In this document: positions 43,230-55,249 of the stretch, piece by piece
How positions within the stretch are numbered: the stretch's first letter is position 1
Layout of the letters: each line of letters begins with the position of its first letter
Source: Flammulina velutipes
Taxonomy: Eukaryota > Basidiomycota > Agaricomycetes > Agaricales > Physalacriaceae
NCBI GenBank assembly: GCA_011800155.1
Contig: CM022375.1
Span: forward strand, 1,240,001-1,304,000
DNA length: 64,000 bases
Direction: 5' to 3'
Translations under genes and position numbers: made by a program
Notes under the pieces: generated by a model
What the model was told of the DNA's origin: nothing
The model's input: only the letters and a program-made list of their open reading frames with translations
The model's database searches: none

Positions 43230-46200
43230 ACGGGAAACACAGCGGTGCGTGTGAAGTTTGGGAGGCTTATCACATCAATTGAAGTATGTGAAGACAGCAG
43301 AGTACATAGCGAGATAAATAGTAACAGAAATGCTACCACCTATAGAACATATGAGGAGCGAAGATGAGAAGAAATACGGCGTACCTTTGGATATAGAGTG
43401 AGCGAAATACGAACAAGAAGACATGATGGTGGAAATAGTAGCGACACCACCCATGTGGCAATATTGATCCTTCTTTCCATCCACCATCTCCAACGCTCAC
43501 GCTGGCCTTGGCTCTTCTTTCTGTGTGTCGCTGGCCTGCAAGCGAAGGAACACCACAGAATGCTTGTCGTATTATATGATTTTCCGAGCCGCGAAGGATT
43601 TCTATAACTCGTCGACTGGAGGACGGAAACCAGAGCCTGTCGACCAAGAGTGCGCCAAAAGTCTTCGTCTCAAGTACGGGCGCTCAACAGGAACGCCAGG
43701 AGCAACGCTCGTTGATACTGGAATGTACTAGGTGTATTATGCGAACGGAAGAGATGCTGATGTCTAATTTTAGCGGATCATCCAGAATGTACATTCATAT
43801 CTCTTCTATTACGCTGGGTCAATTCTGCTTGCCAAACAGCCGCAAGGCTCGAGAAACGAAGGTATGGTCAATACATGGTGGTGCTATGTTTTACAACTCA
43901 CCAACCTCCGACTAGACTGTCATCGTCCCTCTGTTCAAACTCGACGAATGCTAGTTATTACCGACTGGTCATTTCCCAGACGTCAACCAATTCGCGCGAC
44001 ACCATTTCTCTTCCAACCATACCGCTGCAGTAACGAACGGGATATGTCTGCTTCTGTAGGCTCAGGTTGCAAGCGATCTGGCACCGTGGCGATATCATCC
44101 ACATCTCTCGCTTGGATTGCGAATAGTGTCAACGCCCTCCATCGTCCTTTCGCACCTAACGCAGAGTACGGTCGTTTTTTCTCCCGTCCACTCTGGGTGC
44201 TCTTGCCGATCGGCATTCCCTTCTTCCGCCTCCTTCCTCCTCGACATGACCTTGTTGCTGGAGTTCACCGCGGATTTCATCGGACGGGGTGCCCGGTCAA
44301 TCACCCAGTTCGTCAACTCGGTCGATCAGCTCAAACCTCGAGAGACAGGTGTATAGTCGAGGAGACGCACCGATTCTTGCGTTGGAGTACCAGATCCCGA
44401 TGTTGAAGGGAATACCAGGACCTTCGTTTCGCCAGAAAGCACCAAAAGCCCATCTGCTATTTCCCTGCACCGGAATCCAAAAGGTATGTCGTCTTTGGAC
44501 GGTTACGAGCTTATGCTTATTGTTCTCGCAGTGCCAGAAAGCTCCCGTCGCTCCGTAATGATCTTCCTGTGAATGACTGCATTGTCGTCGTTTGCTCGCC
44601 TAGCCCAAGACGTCTACCTGGGTGGAGTTGAATTGGCAACTTGAGGTTCAAACGGATCACATAGCAGACGCTGCGAGCCCCAAGCTCAAGGCGTAGCTTT
44701 GGGGGAGGAGAAGGAGGTGGTAGACGGACGGATGCTGCCAGTGGATTAATGGCTCGTGGGTATGGCCGTTTTATATACCGATACTATGTTCTACCGCTGA
44801 CGAACCTCCGACTAGATTGCCATCGCTCAGTTCACGAGGAACAGATCAGCTTCACGGCCCCTCGGAGCCGCAAGACGCCAAGCAATGTACGTGATGACCT
44901 TGCTCGTTCAAAATGTACGACTGATATTTTGCAGCGACCAAAATGATACATCCGGCACAGCGTTCTGACATCACCAAGTATGGCACCGTCGACAGTCGAT
45001 GTGTGTCTGTCCAGCCGGAATGCAAGTGCTCTGAATCCTTCTCATCGTCGTGTCGCTCCTGGAGGAGAATATGGACGCGATTTCCCCTTCATCATCCACG
45101 CTGGTTGCCAGCTCATTCTGCCGCCCGCCGTTGGCATTCCCTTCTTCCCTCTCCATCCTCGGCGTAGTGGACGTCATCCTGTTACTGAAACATGATTCCG
45201 TTGGACGAGTAGCGCCATTGCTCCCGAAGTTCGGTGGACGGGGTGTATGCGAGGCGCCTTTGGGTATCAGCAAGGAGTGACCAGAAATCGAGGACGCTGA
45301 ATGATACGTTATTTGGAGCTCGAGGAGAGCGTGATCCCGATATTGAAGGGAATGACATGCAACCTCCTTTCTCATTTCTCCAGGCAGCGGGAAACTTTAG
45401 AATTGCCCTGCATCAGATCTTCGAAAGGTATGTCCGTCCCTTGAGCCATAACGAGCCTTTACTTATCCGCTCGTTTGTATTGTCAGAAAGCCTTTGTAGC
45501 GCCTCGAATGACCTTTGTCCGCCTGTCTCTCTGCATCGTCGCCGTCCACCGGCCTAGACCTTCTTCGATATATCCTCGCTGCTGCTGGAGCCAAGATATC
45601 TCCGAGTTACATGGATGAGCGCGGCGTTATGGGGCTGTCACTCGGTCATCGACGCACTCATGGAGCACGCCAGGTGATCGTTGTGCGTTGATCTCGTACG
45701 CGATCCACTCGGACGAAATAAGGCTGTGAGCCTCAAGCTTCGAAGCGCAGCTGCGGTAGATGAAGAGGTCAAGGAGTCGGAGGGGATAGATGGAAGTTGG
45801 TGGAGATGGGCTGCCGCGAGAAGCGATGCGACCAGCATTTGCACGGTGTCGAGGTTGTGGTGGAGGAAGTCGGAGCCAAACGTCCTAGGCTCATAGGAAC
45901 GTGCACCCGCATGCACGATCTCGGGTTCTATTTCCCTCGCAGTTGTTTCGTTTACACAATCTCTTCACACTTCCCAGTTCGGTGGATGGTGGTATATGCG
46001 AGACGCCTCTGGCACTGGATATCAGCAAGATGTTACCACAAGATCAAGGACGCTGAATCGTACTTGAAGGTATGTCATATTTGGACCCTTACAAGCCCTT
46101 CACTTTTTATGTTCCCCATAGTTCGTATCGTCAACAAGCCCCCGAAGCTTCGCCATTCACTGGCCCAGCCCACCAATACGTTTTCGCGGTTGCTGGCGCG

Positions 46201-46640
46201 AAGATGTTTGTATATCGTTCAGAGCCGTGTCTTAGGGATGTCGTTTGGCCATGGAAAACTGGATCTTCGTCCTGTACTATCTACTCGCACCAATGGATCT
46301 TGCGAGCCTCAAGCTTCAGGACGTAGCTGGCGGGGGATGGAAAAGTCAAGGACGGAACGGACAAGCTGGTGGAGATGAGCTGGTGAATGCATAGGAAGCC
46401 ATCCACACAGCAGGATCAGCACAGGCACGTCGCTGAGGTGGCGGAGGCTGAAACTCGATGAAAACTGCAGACTCGTCGTAACGGCAGGCAGCCCGCCGAA
46501 ACATACACCTTCTTGGACATCTTGGACTTTACATCTTCTTCCTACTTTCGTAGTTTCTACATTTATCACGTCGTCCCATCTCATCGTACACGTTACCATG
46601 TTTGATTTCTAATTCGCTACCTAAATTCTAGCACAGTACT
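43230..46640 (+). pseudogene. Cluster of decayed family-B exons, plus strand
   Basis: The conserved intron recurs at about 43,860-43,914 (GTATGGTC..CTCCGACTAG) and 44,759-44,815 (GTATGGCC..GCTGACGAACCTCCGACTAG). Each is followed by a ATTGCCATCG- or ACTGTCATCG-type exon start. A second set of three direct copies lies near 44,280-44,560, 45,230-45,560 and 45,960-46,200. Each has GAGGACGCTGAAT or a variant, then an AGGTATGTC donor with a TTCTCGCAG or TTGTCAG acceptor. A weak CACGTG-box copy lies at about 43,440-43,500. No intact gene could be assembled. Confidence 0.35.
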
Positions 46641-49600
46641 GTTAATCCAAGTACATACTGTAACATGGATCCGAATAGCCTTCAGCGTCCGCGGACGCCT
46701 CATCTCTCAACAGACGCGACGCCATCTCCGATGAGATGAGTTCATAAATGTTAATCAACCAACAAAATAAGTACAATAGCGGATAGTAAGCGAGAAGGTA
46801 TGGTATCGGACGAAGTTCGTACAATATGATAAGTTGAAATAAGTGGCGATTGAAAAATGATAGTAAATCCTTGGGTGATGCGGAAGGCAGTATCGTATCT
46901 CCAGGAGATAGAGGAGGAGCTGTGCGTGTCAATGGTGAACAGCATGCGGTTCGTCTACAATCCCAACAAGACCTCGTATCGCCATCATCAATTCCCTCCA
47001 ACACCTTCTTCATCTCGTTATCCTTGTCCTTAGGTGCAAGGTGCATGAGCTCTGGCTCCTGTGGGCGATGATACGTTTCTTAGCGCGTGCCGAAAGACGC
47101 ATTACGCGAGAGGGAAGTTTCCGCGTAACCCAAACGGAAGGCACACGCGAATGACGAGAGCGCAGCCAAGCAAGGGTATTAGATCTCGAGTTTAGCTCCG
47201 GTGTTGACGAGATCTATGTAATGCGCGTGATAGTACGGCGCATGACGAGCTGAGATATGATGAATATAGGCATCAAGAGCTCGAAGACGACATACATTCG
47301 AAAGCAGATATTGACGAGATAAATCTCGGAGGATACTAGCGACATGTCGAGTCCAACATGCCCATCTCAGAAGGAAACCTTGGAGACCCAAAACCCGTCC
47401 TCAAACGATGACCATCCGGACCCGAGGGCGCACACCGACTTTGGACATCTTTGACCGACGGAGGAGCACGCCAACATGCCACCCATGCCTCATTATTTGG
47501 TACGATCGTCAGAAAGGGCTACAAAAGAAGTCTTCAACAAAAATCAAAAGAGAGCGATAAACACACATACCACATCTTTGATAACGGCAACTACTCCATC
47601 AAAGGGAACCTTTGAAAGTGCAATACGACTAGCCGCGTCCAAAACCTATCCCAGCGCGAGGCAGGGCGAGTTGGCGAAGTTTCCTGCGTTTACGAGTCCC
47701 CGTTGCTCGAGCGAAGAGTCAACGGAATTCGACACGTCTCCTCCATTCCCATCAGAAAGGGCTGCAACAAAGAGGTCTTCAACAAATATCCAAAGAAAAC
47801 GATAGATATACATACTATGCCCATGTCTTCGATTACGGAAACGACTCCATCTTCGAGGGGCAGTGTCCAAAAACCTATCCCAACGACGAGGCGGACATGC
47901 CTCCAGGAGCGAAGTTCGCCGAATTTAACGAGGCTGACTCCATCCATCCCCAGGTTTGCTATGGGGACGCGGTATGGAGTGAGAGCTCGAGGATCCAGCG
48001 ATGTGATCGAACTGCCTTCTTTGCAGATGCTGGACCAAGAGACCGCCAAGCACATCCTGCGACTGAGCATGATGTCCGTATCCGTCGTGATGCCTCTCCC
48101 GAGACATGAGTGAATCCCTCGAAGACGCGGTGTCGGGTCCGTGTATCTGGTCTGAGGGTGACAGAATGGGGAAATGAGATGGGCGGAGGAAGACAGACGG
48201 GAAAAGGGCGTGGACATGGACTCATCCTGGGACAGAACGGGCGATGTGATCGACAGTTGGCCACCCTCCGCGACGACCTCGAGAATCTGGACTTCCATGC
48301 TCAGATGTAGAGCGCTCGTCGTACTACTAGTGAACAATGATAGTGTGGTCGAGAGTATCTAGCGATTCATTAGCGGTGCGGTACTGTGTGATGTAGAATG
48401 AGCATACCTTGGATACAAAGACATATACCGTATCATAGTATCTCCGACAACGACCTGCTCCCGGGAGCGATGTTCGCCCAGTTTTCCGGCATTTAACAAG
48501 TCTGATTCCGTCTCCGTCGCCTCCCCAGCATTCCAAGTCATCAAAACACGACATAGAGCAAGAGCTTGAGGATCCAGCTGATCGAAATCTTGGACCAAGA
48601 GACCGCCGCACTACTAGTACTGAGTGCGTTCTGCGTTAGAATGTACCAGCTGGATGAACATGATGTTGATGTTGATGTTGTTTGGGGTACACAAGAGAGT
48701 GCGTTTAAGGTCGCGCCCCCCCCTATGATGTCCGCATCCGTCGCGATAGACCTGAGCGAATCGAGTCGATGACAGACGCGGTAGTGTACCTGGTCTTAAG
48801 ACCATCGACGGGGGCGTGTGTATGGCCACTGGGGGATATGGAATATAGGCGACAAAGGGAGACGTTGGGCGGGGGCATAGACGCGTAGTGGGTATGATGT
48901 GAACAGAACGGTCGCAATGCGACCGCCTGTGGGTCAAATGGTCATTCTCCACGACGGTCTTGGATGTGGTCTTCCGGGAATCGCTTTGTTGCTCAGAACT
49001 TGAAGGAGAGCATTCGTCGAACAATAATAGTCTGGTAGAGAGCATCTAGCAATGCATTAGGGTGCGGTACAGTGTGATGTAGAATGAGCATACCTTTGAT
49101 ACAAAGAGCGGTACATACAAATACCGTACGTATTATCTCCAACAACGACAACGGCTCTATCGAAGGGATTGTCCGAGAGTGGAATGCCAACGGGATATAG
49201 CAGCACCCCCCAACGACGATCATCCCAAGAACGAAGGTCCTTTATCGACGTCTATCCTCGCCTTCTCTCACACCATCGGCACCGTCTCGAATAGGTTTCG
49301 CGTCGAGAACATCATAGAGCGAGAGCTGAAATTCAAGTGTCCAGATATTGCGCCAGATGGCTGTACCAAGCAGCTCTCTGGTGACTTCAGCTAGTAGAAT
49401 AAGGGCGAGCTCCACGTTGACGTTGGTCGATGTCAAATCTCCTAAACGAGTCTCCCAAGTCGATGACGGGCTGGTTGCACGGATCTGGTCCAAAAGAATA
49501 CATGACACTCCAGCACGGGTATGGCAGCGAAGAGAAAGACGGGCATGATAGAAGGTCCTGGCGGGGCGAAGTTCTGAGACGCAGTCGCAATCTGAATGAC

Positions 49601-51230
49601 GAGAATGACATGCGATCGCCGACCTTTCCGCGGTATTCGGTACTGCATATCTAGCTGCTCATTTAGCAGTAGAAGAAGACGTGGATTGGAATGAACATAC
49701 CTGCAAGCCATGGAATCTGTTTGAAGGTCGCCGATGCAATGGGATGGGAATGCGCTGACGCAGATGGAGGCAGATATATGCGCGCTATCGATACAGTGGT
49801 CGGCATCCTGGGCGAGCGTCCATTCCTCTGAACGGGGTACGCACGTCGTCGCTCCATTGGGCGGGACATAGACGCGTCGTGCGGAAGGATCGCAATCCGG
49901 GCGACGACTGAGGCGACGCGACCGCCTGGAGGGTAATTGGCCATTCTCCGCGACGACCTCGAGAATCTAGACTTCCGTGCCCAGAGGTAGAGCGCTCGCC
50001 GTATTATTTTCGAGCAGTGGTAGCCTGTTCGGGAGTATCTAGAGGTTCGTTAGCGGTGTAATATGGTGTGGTATAGACTGAGCCATACCTCTGATTAGCC
50101 CATATCCGAAAGCGATGGTCGTGATATTCTCCACCGTTGACCTTTATCGATAATTTCAAGCATCCAGCCGCATCCAGCTAACGTTTCCTTTCTGAATACT
50201 TGAGTTGGCTGAATAAGGGTGGGGTCCACGGCGACCGATGTCGAATATCCTTCACTCTCTACCGAGTCGATGGCAGAGACGCAGGCTGGTTGCATGGATC
50301 CGGTGCGAACGGATACCTGGTACTCCAGGGCGAAATGGAACACAGGTCTGATAGCAGTTGCGATGGGTAATAGAACGTGGGCGCGGAGAGAAGCCAATTG
50401 CAGCGACGTTGGGTCCTGGACCCGAGGCGAAGCTGGGAGACAAAGTCGCAATCCTAGGAAAATAATGCCATGCGACCGCCTGTGGGCCATTCAATACTGA
50501 ATATCTAGCCGCCCGTTAGCAGTAGATCAAAGCCTGGAATAGAATGTACCTTCAAGTCGTGGAAGGTGGTCGACACAATGGGGCAGGCATGGGCCGGCAC
50601 AGGTGAAGGCAGATATATGCGCGGGTATCGACAATTGGACGGCATCCTGGGCGAGCGTTAGCTTCACCTCTATTCCTTTGAACAGCGTACGCACGGGTTC
50701 CAGCATCGATGCGAGCTATCATCGTCGCTCGATTTTACGCGCTATCTGTCTATTTCGTCTTGGGCGGGGACAGCCATCCTTGAATCTTGCTTGAATATGT
50801 CCTCCATGCTAACCATGATTACACCGCCGGATCTGAGTGAAAGCCTGGGACTGTAATGTTGTGAGCAAAGCGCAAACAATATGCAGCTGGATGCTTACCT
50901 GAACGAAGCCCTCCAAGACGGCGCTCACGCAGGGGTCAGCACCCAGACCAAGACTCAATTGTATCCTGGTCGGGAGACTCGCAGAATACGCTCCGGATGG
51001 TGTTTTTGGCGGGGTTTGCGTATCCGGCGATTTTGTACGCGCGCTGTAAGACAGGAAAAAACCACGTCGGAGAGAACATTTCTGAACGCGGAAGACGAGG
51101 CAACGGCACTGCGGGTAGCACCATGGCGGGAGGAAAGACGAAGCAAAATTTCACGTGGATGTGTGGGCTCTTGTTTGGCATTGTGGCGCAATCACTTTCG
51201 CCTCTCGCCACCATGATGGCCTTCCTCTCA
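46640..51230 (-). pseudogene. Cluster of decayed family-B exons, minus strand
   Basis: The conserved minus-strand intron (GTATGCTCATTC donor, CCGCTAAC/TAAT branch, CTAG acceptor) recurs near 48,360-48,410, 49,045-49,095, 49,650-49,700, 50,038-50,090 and 50,503-50,550. Each is followed by exons starting ATACTCTCGAC-, ATGCTCTCTAC- or ATATTCAGTA-type. Upstream exons include PLSDNPFDRAVVVVGDNTYG (about 49,180) and RIALSKVPFDGVVAVIKDV (about 47,630). The CACGTG box lies at 51,115-51,225 in the same orientation, as if at the 5' end of the array. Frames are broken in several places and no product is recognised. Confidence 0.35.
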
Positions 51231-52313
51231 TATTATATGACTGGCACGCTCTCTCTTTCTATCTAGGAACAGGAACCTAAGTCAGCAACGGTAGATCTAA
51301 ATAATGGCATTGAACTGCCCTACCGCTCAGCGGGAGTCCTGCCGAGCTTGGTCTCCAATACCTTATCTATGACCATCACGCCTGTTACTATCAAACCTCA
51401 CAAATACCTTGGTCTTTATCCCTCGTACTCTATATGCTGCTCTAATCTCGCCCATGGGTGTATCTCAGTCGACCTTGTTCGCGCGTCACTGTTGACCTAT
51501 CTTCATCCAGTACTCGTCGAAGCGGAGACCTCATATTTCTCCTCTGTCTCTTTATTCCCCGCCGTATCCCATTCTCAGCGCACCAGCTTCTTTTACATGC
51601 ATCATCGCGCACTTGTGTTGGACTGCCCGCCTCGAATAAACCATCTCCGTGGCACAAGGAAACGGATGGACCGTGGTGGCTCGAGTTTCACGAGACGTTC
51701 CCATCCACGCCACCAACAACTTCGAAAGCTACCACGACAACTGGCTACCCATCTCGGAGTTCAAAGATTCCACAGGATCTAAAGAGAGCGAAAGCAGTTA
51801 GTCCCGCAGCCGCAGGCGGGTTGTCCACTCGGCCAAGAGGTGTCCTTGGACTCGCGGTCCGTGTTAAGTACGCCTCTCTTCAAATTCTGACGTCCTTCCC
51901 TGATGAACGTCTGCAGCTGCAGATGGCCCCTCGAAGAAGGCAAAGTACCCAAACGTTCGCGCCATGGCATTTCAGTCGAATCGACTTGAAAGGCCGCGTT
52001 CATTCAAGTTCACATCACTTTGATGTCAGCTCCACTGACTTTGGCGCTGAATACGAAGAGAGGCGGATATCCTGTCCAAGGACTGGATGGTATCACGAAG
52101 CTGGATGTCAGCGAGCCAAACAATTCTCGGCTTGGGGAGGATGGTATCACTCCCAAATACGACAGGTGTGGTGGGATTTTGGGAATACATTCTCGGGCGA
52201 ATAGGTATGCAAGCTCGATAGACCGAATATATAATTCGAGACCAGATATATAATGCAGATAGAAGAAGTGAAGGAAGACCATAGTTAGAGAAATCGGACA
52301 GAACACGAACAGC
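51231..52313 (+). other. Ambiguous coding-like stretch, no confident gene
   Basis: A plus-strand frame 51,458-52,204 is open for 248 codons but its composition is not protein-like by eye (many Ser/Arg/Pro). An alternative frame around 51,650-51,790 contains a more natural-looking segment (VSRDVPIHATNNFESYHDNW, then LPISEFKDSTGS) that soon stops. I cannot decide on a gene; it may be a decayed coding remnant. Confidence 0.25.
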
Positions 52314-52600
52314 CTAAATATCCTTGGACACTTCCACGGGCTCAGTCTTTACATGACCCGTCGTTGACTTGGGAATCTCGCGACGAGTCTCATCTCCCTC
52401 GTCCACGGCAGGAGACACATCCGACCTAATGCTCCGCCCGAGATCGATGTTATCCGTGGCGGTGCCTGTAGCTGGCTGCGCAAAACGCAAACTCTCCGCC
52501 AAAGACCGCATCGTAGACTATGAGGAAGGGATGTATGAGTCCAGGAATCATCAGGTCGCGCAAAACCTGCCGCCACGCGAGCGATGATCAATGTCGGCGC
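52314..52600 (-). pseudogene. Multi-TM membrane protein, copy 4: C-terminal exon fragment
   Basis: Only the last exon survives. MIIARVAAGFARPDDSWTHT is read in one frame, then MRSLAESLRFAQPATGTATD to the stop at 52,314 in another. A small deletion near 52,515 (CCTCATAG instead of CCTCATATGGGATC in the sister copies) causes the frame change. No other exons of the gene are found upstream; relic X follows instead, as beside copies 2 and 3. Confidence 0.75.
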
Positions 52601-52689
52601 AAGCCCCTACACACTGATATCTGACGAAGCTTAGATCAGTGGCAATGTTCAAGATCGTCAACAGAGCGGCCAATATGTGAACGTTTCAA

Positions 52690-53000
52690 GGATCCAGCGA
52701 AGCCCACCGCTTACATTGTGTTGCCTGGGGACGTTCTCTAGCTCCTGCTAACAAAATTGAATGTGAATACACATTTCCACTATACCGTATCTCCAGACAC
52801 TAGGAGTGCTTTGACAGATCAGCCGGAGAAGGAGACAGTGGTTATCATTTCGAAGCATAGGTAGTACGCGAACATCATAACCTGTGTCTTCATCAACAAA
52901 GAAGATACCCACAAACAAAACAAACTTACCGAGCCCGCGAATATTATGACATCCTCGGAAACCGCACCCCTGGCGGTTCCTCGTTTCGCACATCATACCC
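52690..53000 (-). pseudogene. Short conserved relic X, copy near broken membrane gene 4
   Basis: The minus-strand segment GLGKFVLFVGIFFVDEDTG and a nearby TTGTGTTGCCTGGGGACGTT block (plus strand, about 52,720) match the blocks at 6.3 kb and 10.87-11.04 kb. The position next to a membrane-protein copy repeats the arrangement of the left array. Fragmentary; no function assigned. Confidence 0.35.
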
Positions 53001-53880
53001 ATTACAGGATTCGACACCTCACGACAGGAAGTGCCAATGTGGAATGGGTTCCTACCCGAGCCACGCGGGTCTCGGAAAACCAGTACCCACCTATGGATAT
53101 AGTATCAGCAAGTCCTCCGACACATTCATTTGACAACGTACAAGGGAAAGAAGGGAGAAGCTATGGAATAGACACTTCAGATGGCGGTGCACAGATGATC
53201 TTAGGTGGGAAGCGTAGAGAACACGCAAATGATATTCAGGGAAGATGAGATCTCCTCAGCCTGCATGATTCATAGCCGTAGAAGATGTGTCTCATCCGAC
53301 AAGAGAAACATGCGAATTGTCTGAAGGAATGAAATCAGAGCCAGATCGAAGTTGAGGGACGACATCGCGAGATGGAAGTAGATAAGACATACACAATAGA
53401 GAATGTGAATGAGCCACTGCTACCCCAGTGCTAGGACTAGGCGACGGTTTCAGTTCATCTTGCGAGATATGAACCCGTCACTTCTCCCTCTCCCGTTGTG
53501 TGGGGCAGGCGTCAGAGAAACGAACAACGTGATCCAACATCCGTCATTAACAGCTATAAAGATAATGTTAGAACAGCTATTCAAAGGCGGCGTTGAATAC
53601 ACACACACCATATAGTATAACGTCTTCATCAACAACTTTATCGAGGTGAATCTTCGAGAGTAGAATGCCAGCTCAACGTCATTCCAGACGACCCACCACG
53701 CATGCTGTAAAACGCCGGAATTCCACGAGGTTCGTGGATGTGGCTCTCGTCTTCGGTTCAGGTGGGAATTCAGTCTCCCAATGCCCGAGCGGAACGCGTG
53801 TCGAGCGCAGAAGGTCTCGGAGGTCAGCGGGGCATGCAGTCGTTCGTTTAGGTGTCTGCGCGCCACGTCGGCTGGGCTAG
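53001..53880. other. Spacer with no supported gene
   Basis: Only short overlapping frames on both strands are present; I see no gene with start, splice pattern and stop. Confidence 0.35.
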
Positions 53881-53913
53881 ATGGCAAGACGATGGTAGGA
53901 AGCAAAAAAGATT

Positions 53914-54284
53914 AGTGCTCCTCAATTCTTGGTTTATTGCGCTCAGTTTATTTGGTCCAGCTCGGACCGTGTGATGCGAATCAGCGGAGCTCAAAATCGC
54001 ACTAAAAGCCAGTTTAAAATCCTTTAACGCTGCGCTGGCATATGAAGCAAGGTAACGAAGATATTCACTGATCAAAATAGATATAACTACTCAGAGAGCC
54101 TGCCTACAAGCCCTCGAACTTGAACGGGGCAAAACAATGAACTTTGGGATTTCCTTCTCAACGACGCCGCCACGGCCCCGAAAAGGCATGGAACAGGCGC
54201 TCGGAGACTGCCATGAGAGTTTCGATGTCCGCCATCAGCGAGCCAAATAAACTGAACGCAATAAACTAAGAATTGAGGAGCACT
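53914..54284. mobile_element. 371-bp MITE-like element with about 43-bp terminal inverted repeats
   Basis: The left end AGTGCTCCTCAATTCTTGGT continues through TTATTGCGCTCAGTTTATTTGG. It is mirrored at the right end (..CCAAATAAACTGAACGCAATAAACTAAGAATTGAGGAGCACT in short: 54,242-54,284), with only a few mismatches. Both sides carry ATT (53,911-53,913 and 54,285-54,287), a likely 3-bp target duplication. The element splits a CACGTG-box repeat; sister boxes near 2,620, 7,010 and 12,000 show the uninterrupted site ..GATTGCGCCAC. No coding capacity, so non-autonomous; a PIF/Harbinger-like origin is possible from the 3-bp duplication. Confidence 0.85.
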
Positions 54285-54285
54285 A

Positions 54286-54815
54286 TTGTGCCACATTGCC
54301 ACCAAACAGTGGCTCACAAAGCCACGTGATGGCATTGCGCTTTCTTTCTCCAACCAACCTCCAACTCCGGCGCTGCTGCTTCATCTAGCGAGCTCGACAT
54401 CGGCCTTTTATGCTTTGATTTCTCCCCCCCACAGTTTTGTAATGCGCGCTGGCTTGCAAACAGAAGAGCACGAGAAGGAGAAGAAATGGAACAGAACAGC
54501 GATATGTGGTGGTTGACCTCCATGCTATCTCTATCGAAGCCACAGTTGGTGAAGACATGTGTCATACCAACGGACATGCGCGAATGAAGAACGGCTATGG
54601 ATGGGATGAATAACCTAACAATATGTACTGGACCTTTACCGTTTTGGCACGACAACGACACTTGTTTAATGGGTTGGCAAAGGTATTAGCTGAGAATAAG
54701 ACGACACTGTAGATAGCGCCATGATGTCAGGAAAGAGGGCACATTTTATTTACGTGGACTTGTGGACCTTTGTTTGGCATAATGAATGTGGCGCAATCAC
54801 TGTTGTCTGTTGCCG
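54286..54815. repeat. Region flanked by inverted copies of the CACGTG box
   Basis: The plus-oriented box begins at 54,286 (TTGTGCCACATTGCCACCAA, then CCACGTGATGG). A minus-oriented copy ends at about 54,810 (reverse complement GATTGCGCCACATTCATTAT, then CCACAAGTCCACGT). The 530 bp between hold no supported gene. This inverted pair could be the termini of a small element or a head-to-head remnant of two family-B copies. Confidence 0.5.
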
Positions 54816-55249
54816 GCTTAGAGTGACCTACTAAGCCAAGACTCTGAAAAGAAATAATAGAAAAATACGCATGCATTTATATTCTGGCAGATATGCTTCG
54901 TTGCTTGGGTGCACCATGATACTCTCTTCTCGGATGATGTTGCCGCTACCACCGAGTAAAGTCGCGAGGCGAGTCGTACTGTCGTAGTCATAAGTTCATC
55001 TTTCATCACGGTTTCATATCCCGGCGGTGTCCACCGTTTAAGAGACTGTAAGTAAATATGAATTGCATTAAATACTAATGTGGCGCAAATATAGCAGAGT
55101 TTCTGTACGTGTCTAAGTAAGTCGTGCTAAGTAATCAAATAGGAATACACATCTAGATTCCCAAACAGCCTACATATTTTTCAGGAGAGCTTGCCCCAGT
55201 CCGAGCCCGGTTCTCTGGCGCCGACATGGTTCAAAGTTTGCTCGAGGCT
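54816..55249. other. Spacer downstream of membrane gene 5
   Basis: AT-richer stretch with only short frames. No gene supported; it probably includes the 3' UTR of the membrane gene ending at 55,250. Confidence 0.35.

Noticed and set aside
51458..52204. 248-codon plus-strand open frame
   Set aside because: Composition is Ser/Arg/Pro-rich with no recognisable domain or splice support, and a competing frame looks more protein-like over part of it. Not reported as a gene.
53911..54287. MITE interpreted as a Tc1/mariner element with TA target duplication
   Set aside because: TA could be read at both edges, but only the 3-bp ATT reading reproduces the uninterrupted sequence of the sister repeats.
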